From: Xanthostigma xanthostigma
Taxonomy: Eukaryota; Arthropoda; Insecta; Raphidioptera; Raphidiidae
Reading direction: 5' to 3'
DNA length: 64,000 nt
NCBI GenBank assembly: GCA_963575645.1
Contig: OY754464.1
Coordinates: 68,236,948-68,300,947, forward strand
The translations under genes and the position numbers were made by a program. Under the pieces are notes generated by a model, which worked only from the letters and a program-made list of their open reading frames with translations, made no database searches and was not told the DNA's origin. Numbering within the stretch: the stretch's first letter is position 1; each line of letters begins with the position of its first letter. Shown here in pieces: positions 54,896-64,000 of this stretch.

Positions 54896-55749
54896 TACAT
54901 CTATTAAAAAAAACACTTAATTTCCATCTAAATTGCTGTATTACAACTGGACACAATTTGTAAATTACAAGATATTGTGTATTTGTCAGTTAAATACATA
55001 AATAGTTCAGAATTGTTGACATGGTCTCTATTTGTTCTGTTGAAGTAGACGACGACAATTTGATTAAATTTATAACAGTGCCCTGCCAGTAAAATTAAAT
55101 TTACCTTGCAATTGACATACATATTCTGATGTATACGTTCAATACGAATTGTATTGAGAATGGGATATATATTAATATAGTATTTGGAGTAATATATATA
55201 TAAGGGATATACAATATAATATTGTATTTGGTACGGTATTGAAATATTATTGGGATTTAATAGGCCAGTAAAATGAAGATGATTTGACCCTAAACATTTC
55301 CACAAAATCGCAAAAGAGTGATTTAAACGAAAATTATTTTGAACAAGATATATTAACAAGTTGTAGGAGTTCAGCTGATCTTTCTTTACAGTGTTTTTTG
55401 TAGTGTCATATTTCTATTTATATAGCGGAGACAAGAACCACGGCTATATTCACTTTAAAAAAAAAACGTCCGCTCTTACTAGTTTACATGTTAATATTTA
55501 TCAAAATTACTTGGTGATAAAATAACAACTTATGGATACACGACCTCTTTTTAATTGACAATCTTCAAAACAGTATCAACATATTGCAACGACGCATTTT
55601 GTTTAGGGTATGATATTTGTTAAGCAACGATGGCGACCCACAAATACGTCATACGAACACTTCGGAACTCTATCATGTGTGTGCCCAACGTGCGCTTGGT
55701 TTTTTGATATTTTGCTCAATCTTAAACCCTTCCGAAAACGAATCTATTC
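54896..55749. other. No recognisable gene
   Basis: A 143-codon minus-strand frame (54,928-55,359) is rich in Ile, Tyr and Asn as expected from AT-rich DNA and shows no motif. Confidence 0.45.
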
Positions 55750-55905
55750 TGAAATAAATAGTATATTGTGCGACTAGTGAGAGAAGGAGAAGATTCCATG
55801 AGCGTGAAATTTGCCGCACGATCGTAGCGAGTGCGGTAACACGTGAGTGGAGTATTCTCCTTCAATCAATAGTCGCACATAATACTTTATTCAACTAGCA
55901 CGAGT
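55750..55905. repeat. Palindromic element
   Basis: TGAAATAAATAGTATATTGTGCGACTA on the left is matched by TAGTCGCACATAATACTTTATTCA on the right, with GGAGAAGATTCC / GTATTCTCC inside. The centre has GCACGATCGTAGCGAGTGCG. Confidence 0.65.
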
Positions 55906-56205
55906 AATATGTAATCGGGGCCCTAGTAAAAAGGGAGAAATAATAAATCACTTCATTGATTGACGTACCCACCGCCATCGATGCACACAAGATGGCCCTG
56001 ACTTTCGCTGAATTGCGATGCTGTTTTCATATATACAAATCGCTACCGCGTTCCTATTGGTCCAGAAACTATGCAGTAATATATTACCACTCAGTTTCGG
56101 CTCATTATTCGCACTCTAAGCGTCACCATGAAGTAATTTATTAATTCTCCCGAATTGAGCAGGGCCCCGAAATTATATATTACTCACGCGAGTTGAATAA
56201 ACAAT
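55880..56205. mobile_element. TIR element overlapping the previous palindrome
   Basis: The left TTCAACTAGCACGAGTAATA and TCGGGGCCCT are inverted relative to the right AGGGCCCCGA and TATTACTCACGCGAGTTGAA. Inner GGGAGAAATAATAAATCACTTCA pairs with AAGTAATTTATTAATTCTCCC. The left end shares ATTCAAC with the adjoining element, so the two may be nested or hybrid. Confidence 0.6.
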
Positions 56206-56554
56206 ATTTTTGAACTTTTTCTTATAGGTACGTAAATAATGTAGTTTTTTTTAAGAAAATCAATTATTATTTTGTAGTGACTGGCGAGTGCTTTCATTTT
56301 CAGTAATTTTGTTCAGGTTGAAGGTAGTTTTAGACCCACTTAACAGTGTGTACACAGATAGACAGTCCAATTGGCATAGTGATATGTACTTATCCAATCT
56401 GCTGAAATGATCTTATTGCACACTTTCTGGATATTGTGTACTTTTATTAGGGGTGTACAAAATAGACTCCATTGTTATAGTATAAATTTTACTAATTGAG
56501 GGCAGTTGGTAAAGAAGATTATATTCACATGAACACCGGGCGTGTCTAATTCTG
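56206..56554. other. No recognisable feature
   Basis: Non-coding up to the LINE relic. Confidence 0.4.
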
Positions 56555-56799
56555 TTTGAAAGGCTCTATTTGCAATTAGAAGAACTTCCATGGTAGCGAG
56601 GCCTAACGCTGCAAATCCTGCTCACTTCCCACTGTTTCACAGCCTGATTAACTACGGTTTAGTAGCATGAGGTACAGCATCATTAGCTTCGGAAGAAGGT
56701 TGTAAGAATCTTAGGCATGTGTGCTCTAGAGATCATTGCAGACCTTTATTCAATGATTTAAGAATAATGTCCTTCTCATCTCTGGTTGTTTTTTTGCAA
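56555..56799 (+). pseudogene. LINE ORF2 C-terminal relic, first part
   Basis: One frame reads FAIRRTSMVA, then AHFPLFHSLINYGLVA, a stop (TGA where W is expected), GTASLASEE and CRPLFNDLRIMSFSSLV. The A.(Y)..LFHS.I.YGL..WG and CRPLF..L.IM...L motifs are characteristic of the region after the reverse transcriptase domain of Jockey/CR1-type ORF2 proteins. A section between SLASEE and the CRPLF motif looks shortened. The reading is cut at 56,800 by a Helitron and resumes at about 57,470. Which LINE clade is not decidable from this. Confidence 0.65.
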
Positions 56800-57412
56800 T
56801 CTATACTAATGTATAAAGCTGAAGAGTTTGTTTGTTTGAACGCGCTAATCTCAGTAACTACTGGTTCAAATTGAAAAAATGTTTTTTTGTTGGATAGCCC
56901 ATTTATCGAGGAAAGCTATAGGCTATATAATATCACGCTACGACCATTAGGAGCGGAGCATTAATAAAAAATGTTGCAAAATGTATCTCAAAAATAAGCT
57001 TCTATTCAGGTGAAATGCACTAACTAAATATACTCATATTAGCGTTGTGAGTACACAACGTCGTATGGCTCAATCGGTAGAGCATGCGACTGTCAATATC
57101 AGGGTCGTGGGTTCGAGCCCCACGTTGGGCGAAAATATTTTTATTATTTTTTTATTTTCTACATTGCTTTCTTCTAAGGCTTACATTTAAATTTATTTTA
57201 ATTTTATTTAATTAATTAGAAAAAAAATTTATTAGTTTAAAAAAGTATAATTACGGCTTTTTATCGACAAAAGCTTTTGAACGGTAACTCCGATCATTAT
57301 GAAATTTGGAAACAACATTCATCTCGGTAAACTAAGTTGAATGTGTGTACTCATATTCCTCCCTTCCCCATTCGTTCTTTTAAACCCGGGTGAAACCGGA
57401 CGGGATCGCTAG
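56800..57412 (+). mobile_element. Non-autonomous Helitron with tRNA-like insert, in a LINE relic
   Basis: Starts TCTATACTAATGTATAAAGC and ends GAAACCGGACGGGATCG then CTAG, bounded by A on the left and T on the right. Contains GGATAGCCCATTTATCGAGG, a tRNA-like body at 57,059-57,131, and the 3' phrase GTAACTCCGATCATTATGAA. It splits the LINE ORF2 relic and is therefore younger. No Rep/helicase gene. Confidence 0.8.
57059..57131 (+). tRNA. tRNA-like segment inside Helitron (Asp-type anticodon)
   Basis: ATGGCTCAATCGGTAGAGCA and GGGTCGTGGGTTCGAGCCCC give clear A and B boxes, closest to insect tRNA-Lys. The anticodon loop CTGTCAA would read GTC. The anticodon stem has two mismatches. Shared with 32,779-32,852. 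Confidence 0.6.
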
Positions 57413-57469
57413 TTTATTATATTATGTAAAAAAAAATATAAATAACCATGCCTTTTTGAACAGCTTTCA

Positions 57470-57640
57470 TGCCTACAACGCAACACCAGAACTACTAATG
57501 TGATAATTCCAGCTCACAAATTAGTTGTAACTGAGAGATACAACAAGGAGCTGCAATGGTTCAATTTACTGCCCGCAAAAATTACAAATTTAAATTATAA
57601 ACTGTTAAAAAAATCAATTAAAAACATTGTAACTGTTTGT
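57470..57640 (+). pseudogene. LINE ORF2 C-terminal relic, second part
   Basis: The frame reads NTRTTNVIIPAHKLVVTERY, then LQWFNLLPAKITNLNYKLLK and KSIKNI. This is the usual ORF2 ending: (H)NTR...L..P.H.L, then (W)FN.LP..IK.L....FK..(I)K. Together with 56,555-56,799 it makes one degraded LINE tail interrupted by the Helitron. No 3' UTR or tail array is evident. Confidence 0.6.
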
Positions 57641-57936
57641 TTAGTAACACCAATCACTACCAACACAATTTTAATTGTACACATTGTTTTTTTATTATTG
57701 AATATTTTGTATATGACAGTCAGCTTTATATGTTGTTAATAATAATTCTAATCTATAGCAAATCGCACTAGTAAGGTGTTAGAGTCAGAGTGACCACCAC
57801 ATAAAATTCAAATTTTGATCTCGTAGTGTGTAGTGCGTATACAAAATACAAAATTTTGTTATCGCACTATTTTACATCCATTGGTTGAGTGTGGCAAATG
57901 CGGTAGGATAGTTTAAGCATACTTATTCTATAGATA
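57641..57936. other. No recognisable feature
   Basis: Non-coding, possibly residual LINE 3' sequence. Confidence 0.35.
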
Positions 57937-58482
57937 TTGCGTGAGGTGACGCGATTAATGGCTAGCATTCAATATTATATTTGCTATTCGTTGCCATGTT
58001 TACCTACATAATATGTTCCAAGTCATGTAAAAATTAATCAAAGCATACTTAACTATTTCTGACAGATCTACAAAACAAAAGAACAGCTGATTTTTTTTTA
58101 TATTCAAAATATTTCCGAAACTATAAAGTTTAGAAAAAAAATGTTTAACAAAACTTTCTTGAAAAAATAAATAGAATAATAGGGCGTCATGAAAAGTATA
58201 CCATTATTATATAGAAAACACCGTAATAGCGTATATCGAAAAAAATGGGGCTCTTTATATTTGTATACCACACATCCTCCCAAAATTTGTTTTCAAACCG
58301 CTCATCCGTTTGACCTATATCGTGTTCACAGACAAACAGACGCACAGAGTTTTTACAAAAATATGTTTTTCCGATTCGGAGGATCTCTAACCTAAAAATA
58401 TATTGTAAAATTTTGAAAAGTGAATTGTTACCTAAAGTCCTAAAGTACCTACCATTCCCCACTTGGGTTGGAATGCTAAAAG
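57937..58482 (-). repeat. Family A, copy A5
   Basis: ATATTGCGTGAGGTGACGCG, GCTATTCGTTGCCAT, GACAGATCTACAAAAC, TATCGTGTTCACAGAC and the terminal CCCCACTTGGGTTGGAATG are in family order. The outer ACCATTCCAAC terminus is missing on the left. Confidence 0.65.
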
Positions 58483-59052
58483 ACTCTTAATCACACAGAT
58501 GATTTTGAGTTAGGATTTGATTTAACTGGTAAAAAACTGAAGTAAATTAGGTACAACAAGATGCTAAAGCATCTTCCAATCTGTTTTATATAGAAATTAA
58601 TAGAAATTAGAGAGTATAAAATTTTTGTGTACCCAGTAGCATGGCGATGATTTTGAAATTGGGTACGCTAATCATAGTTTGTAAAACAACTCAAACGATA
58701 TGTTTATAGTATGTAAGTTTTTTTTATTAGTTATTTAATGTAAAGGGACAGTAGCCCTTAGCAAAATACATCTCAGCATTGTGAAAATGACTGAACGTTT
58801 TTTTTTTCAGTATATACCTACAAATTACTATTACACTCTTTATTTATGGTTTGTATAAAAAAAAAGTAAGACCTGACTCTGAAAGTTTAGAACGTTTTAA
58901 ATTCGGTAACTGTTAACTGTAAATTTTAAAATTATCAAATACCACATACCACACTGGCCACGTGAAAAGCGCGTCATCAACAGATATTTTATGCAGCGTT
59001 CGCGACTCATGTAATATTTGCGTCACGCACCGTATATTCAGTACTCCTATAA
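58483..59052. other. No recognisable feature
   Basis: AT-rich, non-coding. Confidence 0.45.
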
Positions 59053-59381
59053 AGAATTTTTTTTTTCATTAATGTCTTTCATTAATAATTCTTGTTGCTT
59101 AAAATTAGGATCAGTTCGTTTTTTACTTATTCTATATTGGTTTTTTAACAATTCCTTTTTTCTAAATATAGGATTACTACGTTTGATAGCAATTTGCTGC
59201 TTATTACGATTCATTTTTTGTTCATCTTCATTTATATTATTTTCTTGTGTCTGATTTAAAACACATTGTTGAAGACTTGATGTTTCATTATTACTATAGA
59301 TTTTCTGATTCAATTTCTTTGTTTTTGTTTGCGAATTTTGCGTAATGTTTGAATTGACTTCTTTTTACTAGTTTTAAGCAT
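59053..59381 (-). pseudogene. Charged repeat-containing coding relic
   Basis: From about 59,381 a minus-strand frame opens MLKTSKKKSIQTLRKIRKQK. A shift then leads into the long frame with QQIAIKRSNPIFRKKELLKN and QYRISKKRTDPNFKQQELLM. Two units of about 19 residues share K(R).(S/T)(N/D)P.F(R/K)..ELL. Similar R.NP.F..KE repeats occur in N-terminal parts of insect Helitron helicase-like and related proteins; that link is from memory and weak. The frame ends at 59,053. It may be a transposon-derived fragment or a small host gene. Confidence 0.35.
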
Positions 59382-59385
59382 TATG

Positions 59386-59836
59386 AAATAAGATCGATAA
59401 TAAATAGATTAATATTTACTTTATATGTAGTACCTAGTGTATCTCAGGGAAATATTCTTCAATATACAATTTAATTATTAAGTTAATGAACAATCATGTA
59501 GGTATATAGTGCAGTGTAGTTGTGTAGGTGTTTTTAGTCAATAATTGAACAAATACTTATCAGACAGTTGTTGTTTCACTGATTGGCCTGTAGTAGATGT
59601 AAATAATGAAAAATGAACCAGTTGAAATTATTCCAACACACACGGTCACAAATATCTCAAAAAGCTGTATTTTCAATCAATTCTAAGATAACAATACAAT
59701 AATTAAATATTCTATTGTCACTTCTAACTGTCGATTGATTATGATGTGAAGGCACAAGCAATTCAAATTTTCATTATCGGCTGTGTTGCCAACATTAAAA
59801 ATTTTGCAACAAAACGTTTAAAATACGATGTATTGG
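59386..59836. other. No recognisable feature
   Basis: Non-coding, AT-rich. Confidence 0.45.
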
Positions 59837-60068
59837 CCATCGAGCTTACATACCTGGAGGGAGCATGCAATGCTTTTTCTTATGTGACTACTTAAGAAAA
59901 TCCGGGGTCATGCTTTCTCTCTTGCACCGCGCCCTGATTGGCTGATTCAAGTGGTACCCGTCGCGACAACAATCAGAGCACGGAGCGAGAGAGAAAGCTT
60001 GACCCCGAATTTTAACTAGTAACGCAAATGCACCCGCTTTGCTCGCTCCAGGTATGTAAGCTCGATGG
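59837..60068. mobile_element. MITE with 23-bp inverted ends
   Basis: CCATCGAGCTTACATACCTG (then GAG) on the left and CTC then CAGGTATGTAAGCTCGATGG on the right are perfect inverted repeats. Inner pairs TCCGGGGTCATGCTTTCTCT / AGAGAAAGCTTGACCCCGAA extend the symmetry. The flanks do not give a convincing duplication. Non-coding. Confidence 0.75.
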
Positions 60069-61617
60069 TATAGGGTTGACTAATTGACTATAGAAACACA
60101 TAGAACTACATCCATGAAATGATTTATCTGTTCTTGCTTCTTTATACTCTAAGATCCAAATCATTGAACTGTCAGTCAACTAAAGGCATGTTTATGAATG
60201 TTTCTTACAAAAGCAATATGACAGCGATATTCGTAAGTCGGGCATTGTTTGGTGCTTATTGTGAAAATAAAAAAAAATGCTTTAAAAATCCAAAGTGACG
60301 CGATTTACACATAGACGGAAAGCCAATGCTGATAAGTAATGATTTGTGCTTAGTATTTATAACCTAAAAATAAAATAAATTTTAGTAGTTTTTGTTTCAG
60401 GTTTATTTATTTGTCTTCTACATTTATTTATAAATTTTTTTTACTTTCGAAAATGTGAATATTATATGTGTGCAGTAGTTTTCTATTTTTGATGGTGAAC
60501 TAAAGAGGTTAAAAATCTTTAATTTTCAGAATAGTATATTATGGTGAACACTAATTAGTCAAGTTCACTCTCTTATAAAGGTATGTAAACTGAAATCTTC
60601 TTCATTATTCTATAACAATGGGCGCAGATGTTTCGTCTTAAAATTTACAAAAAAAAAGAACTACGCGTGTAATAGGTGATATTTTACAGTCAAAGCATGT
60701 TAAATATCTTTTAGTGCTATGAACAGGCAACAATAGTTGTTAAAATAATCCCATTTTATCTGCTCCCATGGATAGCGATATGGGAAATATTGTATATTCA
60801 AATGCTTTGATCATACTAAAAAGTCTTTTAAAAAAGGTAAAATTTAAAGTTCACCTTTGCAATTCCTTTGTTTGATATCATAGGAATGCGCAAAGTGAGG
60901 CTGGGCACGAAAATTGGTTAGGTAATTGTCTAAGACATCGATGGTTAGCTGCGATATATAATTCGAACTTAACGTTGATGTTTTTCTTTCGATATTTATT
61001 CCTAGTTTTTATTTAACGATTTGGCCTCTAAATTACTAGATAATCATCGGATTATGTTGCTAACGCAAGTTACAACCAGTAACAAAAGATCTTCTATCAG
61101 TCATACTTTGATGCTGTATTTTTTTTTTGTAGGTGGTGGTTCTAAGGCTTTGCAAGAAGTATGAAATAAGTTCATGACAAAACATTAGAAAATCTTCCCC
61201 CGCGTATGATGCCATCATATATATTGAAACAATGATCGTACATCGGAACTGAAAGTAATATTTTTAACATTTGAAAATGAAGAAAATAACGTGCACATTT
61301 TCATAAAATAAACAAATAAAAAAAAAAAAAACAAATATTTTGTATGCGCGTGTAGAGTTGTAAATTTTCAAACGTTTGACAAATGAAATTTTATTTTATT
61401 TAAATGGTGTTTTTGAGGAACTAAATGCATAAAAAGAGTCTAACTAAAGTTTTCGACAGTAAATACCCTACTGATTGATATTTGGTCAAATACTGAATAT
61501 TCTATGCAAGTCTAGTGAATATATATGGCTTATAATACTCGCCGAGCCATAACTTTTTAACTATTCTCAAGTTTAATTCTTTGTTAACGTCTGATTTTAT
61601 TAAAAAAAAAGAAAACT
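60069..61617. other. No recognisable feature
   Basis: Long AT-rich stretch without coding frames over 60 codons, tRNA-like boxes or inverted repeats that I could detect. Confidence 0.45.
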
Positions 61618-61672
61618 TTTCGACTAATATTTCAGCTTTAAATCAGTTGATTATTATAAATTAGTCGAAAAT
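61618..61672. repeat. Short hairpin
   Basis: TTTTCGACTAAT and its complement AATTAGTCGAAAA flank about 30 AT-rich bases. Confidence 0.55.
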
Positions 61673-61724
61673 TTTATTTGTTTTCAAGCTTATTGTGTGT
61701 ATATGTTACCGATCAAATCCAATT

Positions 61725-61920
61725 TCAGGACAAACTAGTTTTGCCTAGGCCAAACTAGTTCAAACTATGTGCGATAGGATAAACCGCTATAATGTAGGCC
61801 AAACTAGTCTGACCTAAGCTCGATAGGACAAACCAGTTTAACCTAGGCTGAACTAGTTTATCCTAGTATGAATATACCTATACACTCCAGGATAAACTAA
61901 TTTCTAGGTAAAATAAATAA
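61725..61920. repeat. Array of palindromic AAACTAGTTT/CCTAGG motifs
   Basis: About seven imperfect repeats: GGACAAACTAGTTTTGCCTA, GGCCAAACTAGTTC, GGATAAACCGC, GGCCAAACTAGTCTGACCTA, GGACAAACCAGTTTAACCTA, CTGAACTAGTTTATCCTAG and GGATAAACTAATTTCTAGG. Each unit is close to its own reverse complement around ACTAGT, with spacers of 10-25 bp. Function and family unknown. Confidence 0.75.
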
Positions 61921-62274
61921 TATACTGGAAAATAATCATGATTTTTTAAAATAATAATAATGTTTATTGTCATTCGTACAATAATTTATGTACATGTTGA
62001 CAGTCAAAGAATTCTTTTATGCTGTAGAGTGTAGACACATTTTGTAATAAAAATTTTATATTATATATGAAGTACATACTGTAGTATATTTGATAATTAA
62101 TTTAAGAAATAATTAAAATTCAATTTATTTATACAGTGATGTATTTTTAGTATGAATTGAATATGATAGTAAATTTGCTAATATAAATTTAGAAACATTG
62201 TGTATCTCAAGAAAAAAAAATCAAAAATCAATTCTGTTAATTAATCGATGTGATTTTAGTCTTCATATTAATTA
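61921..62274. other. No recognisable feature
   Basis: AT-rich, non-coding. Confidence 0.45.
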
Positions 62275-62463
62275 CTAGTGGTCCATCCCGGTTTCACCCG
62301 GGTACAAAAGAATGAATAGGGAGAAACACGAGTATGAACATTCATCTTAGTTTACCGAGATGAATGTTGTGTCCAAATTTCATTATGATCGAAGTTACCG
62401 TTCAAAATTTTTTGTCGGATGGACAAATTTTGGTTTCGGGTTTTATTTATATAGAATATAGAT
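62275..62463 (-). mobile_element. Helitron 3'-end fragment
   Basis: Complement of the Helitron 3' end: CTAGTGGTCCATCCCGGTTT, CACCCGGGTACAAAAGAAT, TTAGTTTACCGAGATGAATG and GTTACCGTTCAAAATTTTTT. The 5' part and the tRNA-like segment are absent; beyond 62,420 the sequence differs from the other copies. Confidence 0.65.
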
Positions 62464-62705
62464 GAATCAGTTCTTTTCTTTATATAGATCCTTAATATAT
62501 AATTTATTACTATTTTATTTGTATTTCTTATACTTAATTAAAAAAATATATTGTATTTAAAATTTTAAAATGGTCAAATTTACTGAACATAATTGTATAA
62601 ATAGATTTCTTCCTAGGTGATAATATTATAAGGTTTTACAATAACGTTAAAGGCAGAAGTAATAAAACTGGTATAAATCTGGGTAATTTACAAAACGAGA
62701 CGTAG

Positions 62706-62915
62706 AATAAAAATCTGTTTGGGAGTGAATTGAAAAAAAAAAAATCATAACAACTTCCGTTCCGATTGACCTTTGTTTTGAAGACATCAAGACACAAAGT
62801 TTCCTAAACTTATTCAATTTTTGATAAATTTTGAATATTCATGCCTATCAGAACGGGAGTTGCTTTGTATTTTTTATTTAAAATTCAATTCCAAACAAAT
62901 TAGTATTTTTCATCT
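62706..62915. repeat. Imperfect 200-bp foldback
   Basis: TCTGTTTGGGAGTGAATTGA and AACAACTTCCGTTCCGATTG are matched in reverse by CTATCAGAACGGGAGTTGCT and AATTCAATTCCAAACAAAT. Short insertions separate the paired blocks. Confidence 0.55.
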
Positions 62916-63142
62916 GTTTGTTACTTTGTATTGGAGGATAGGTTACTTAAAGTGATAATTCAGTGCGACATTTTAATCGATAATACAGGAATTACCGAAC
63001 TACGATAGACACAAATAATGAATAAAAGACGCAAATTAAACAGCGTTTTAAAAAAATATTCAAATAGACAATATATGAAGTTATGAAAATAACACAGGCA
63101 TGTGCTATACCAGCTGTTACATAGTCGATATATGGATAATAT

Positions 63143-63737
63143 ATTAGGATGTTTTTTTATTTATTATATTTTTTTGTCCTATTGCAGGTCCGTAGCCAGG
63201 TCCAAATCGTAGTACGGGCAAATAAGAGCGAAGGACGGGCAAGATTATATAACGGGTATCGCCGGTACGTGGCTACGGGCCTGTCCTATTGGCTAATGTT
63301 TTAGCATTGGATGTAAAATTCTCCCAAAATTTCAGCTTCCTAGATCAAACCTGTGAACGGTGCAAACATGGATAACTGGTAAATTTTTTAAAATTATTTT
63401 TGATAGCAGCATTTTATAGAGAATTAAATTTCCCACAAAGTCCTTAGTAATGAATCCATGAATTCATTATTTTCAAAGGTACTAATGACCTGTTTTGTGG
63501 GAAATTTAATTCTCTACAAAATACTACTATGAAAAATTAAAAAAAAAATGTTTTCTAGCAGTTATCCATGTTTGAGTAAAACCGTCATTTTTTTATGTTA
63601 ATTAAATGGGCCACAAACTCGGTTTGCATCCCACAGGTTTGATTTAGGAAGCTGAAATTTTGGGAGAATTTTTTAGGTTCAGTGCTAAAACATTAGCTAA
63701 TGGGACCGAAAAAAAAATACAAAAAAACATCCTAATG
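63143..63737. mobile_element. Foldback MITE interrupted by a hAT MITE
   Basis: The ends ATTAGGATGTTTTTTT and AAAAAAACATCCTAAT are inverted. Paired inner blocks include GGCTAATGTTTTAGC / GCTAAAACATTAGC, AATTTCAGCTTCCTAGATCA / TGATTTAGGAAGCTGAAATT and AGAGAATTAAATTTCCCACA / TGTGGGAAATTTAATTCTCT. The centre is near 63,465. The left arm is split by the 99-bp insert at 63,185; the right arm shows the unbroken sequence. Confidence 0.75.
63185..63283. mobile_element. 99-bp hAT MITE with perfect TCCTATTG duplication
   Basis: TCCTATTG precedes (63,177-63,184) and follows (63,284-63,291). The ends CAGGTCCGTAGCCAGG and TGGCTACGGGCCTG are inverted with one mismatch. Two ACGGGCAA units lie inside. The corresponding right-arm site of the host foldback (AATGGGACCG region) has no insert. 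Confidence 0.85.
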
Positions 63738-63763
63738 TATTTAATTCAATGATTTAATTAATT

Positions 63764-64000
63764 CAAACCGCTTCCGACAACATACGTTGAATGATCATCA
63801 ACCCTGCACTATTAGGATGAACTCCATCTTTGAAACATTAGAAATGTATCTTTGGTACAGTATTTTTAAAAGCTAAATCATTAAAAATAGCGGTTATAGT
63901 AAATTGTTTTAATATTTTTAATATTAATATAATATGGTCTCCAAAATATGATGTTACTGTCTTCACCATGTATAAAGGGAAGTCATTGCAATGGGTTCGA
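63764..64000 (-). pseudogene. Possible SGNH/GDSL-hydrolase C-terminal fragment
   Basis: The minus-strand frame ends KDGVHPNSAGLMIIQRMLSE then AV and a stop. DGVHPN..G resembles the DxxH block of SGNH/GDSL hydrolases, in which D and H are catalytic. One in-frame stop lies just upstream (after VPKIHF), and before it the frame stays open to the window edge (GDHIILILKILKQ, FNDLAFKNTVPKIHF). Some CR1-type LINE ORF1 proteins carry such an esterase, so a LINE relic is a plausible source, as is a decayed host gene. Truncated by the window end. Confidence 0.35.

Noticed and set aside
54928..55359. 143-codon minus-strand open frame
   Set aside because: Composition (Ile, Tyr, Asn rich) is what AT-rich DNA gives by chance, and no motif, neighbour or splice context supports it.
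57498..57739. Independent 79-codon protein starting at GTG 57,500
   Set aside because: The frame continues upstream of that codon (NTRTTN) and fits the C-terminus of the LINE relic interrupted by the Helitron.

Overview
The window looks like AT-rich, gene-poor nuclear DNA of an arthropod, most likely an insect. I find no intact protein-coding gene. The longest open frames (143 and 147 codons) are low-complexity or lie inside repeats, and there is no convincing multi-exon host gene. Evidence for an insect-type genome: non-autonomous Helitrons that begin TCTATACTAAT and end in CTAG; hAT, PIF/Harbinger, mariner and pogo relics; tRNA-derived repeats; an (ATT)n-tailed retroelement end; and retroelement-like promoters with an arthropod-type TCAG initiator. 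I cannot name the species.

The DNA is a layered deposit of transposable elements, many of them palindromic. Positions 1-5,400 hold Penelope-like fragments, a palindromic MITE beside a tRNA-Ile-like SINE, one copy of a dispersed family (called A here) and a Harbinger-like MITE. Positions 5,890-9,480 hold two large inverted repeats; the bigger (7,366-9,309) is a foldback of nearly 2 kb inserted into a family A copy. Positions 9,500-16,900 hold a family D copy, hairpins, composite SINE/palindrome units, family M MITEs, an LTR-like promoter region and a TA-flanked MITE. Positions 17,700-24,100 hold a pogo-like element with a broken transposase N-terminus, a multiply interrupted family A copy, a TTA-flanked MITE, more tRNA-like units and a short Helitron.

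Positions 25,000-38,200 contain inverted repeats, Penelope-like hairpins, a Helitron carrying a tRNA-like segment and a decayed mariner-type transposase. Positions 38,300-52,500 contain two hAT elements with 8-bp target duplications, an LTR-like segment with a heat-shock-type promoter, a Harbinger element that still encodes the start of its transposase, and a second TIR element whose short frame resembles a MADF-type start. A second family D copy with an internal inverted duplication follows. Positions 53,000-64,000 contain a Penelope-like foldback with a 16-bp target duplication, a LINE ORF2 relic split by a Helitron, an array of palindromic CTAG-type motifs, a foldback with a 99-bp hAT MITE in one arm, and a possible SGNH-hydrolase fragment at the right edge.

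Nothing here forms an operon or pathway. The parts relate by insertion order, which several nested insertions let one read. The best leads are the long foldbacks (possible hairpin-RNA or small-RNA sources), the mix-and-match tRNA/palindrome repeats, the tRNA-bearing Helitrons, and two LTR-like regions that share perfect heat-shock elements upstream of a TATA box. All family names are my reading of motifs and termini; no database search was run.
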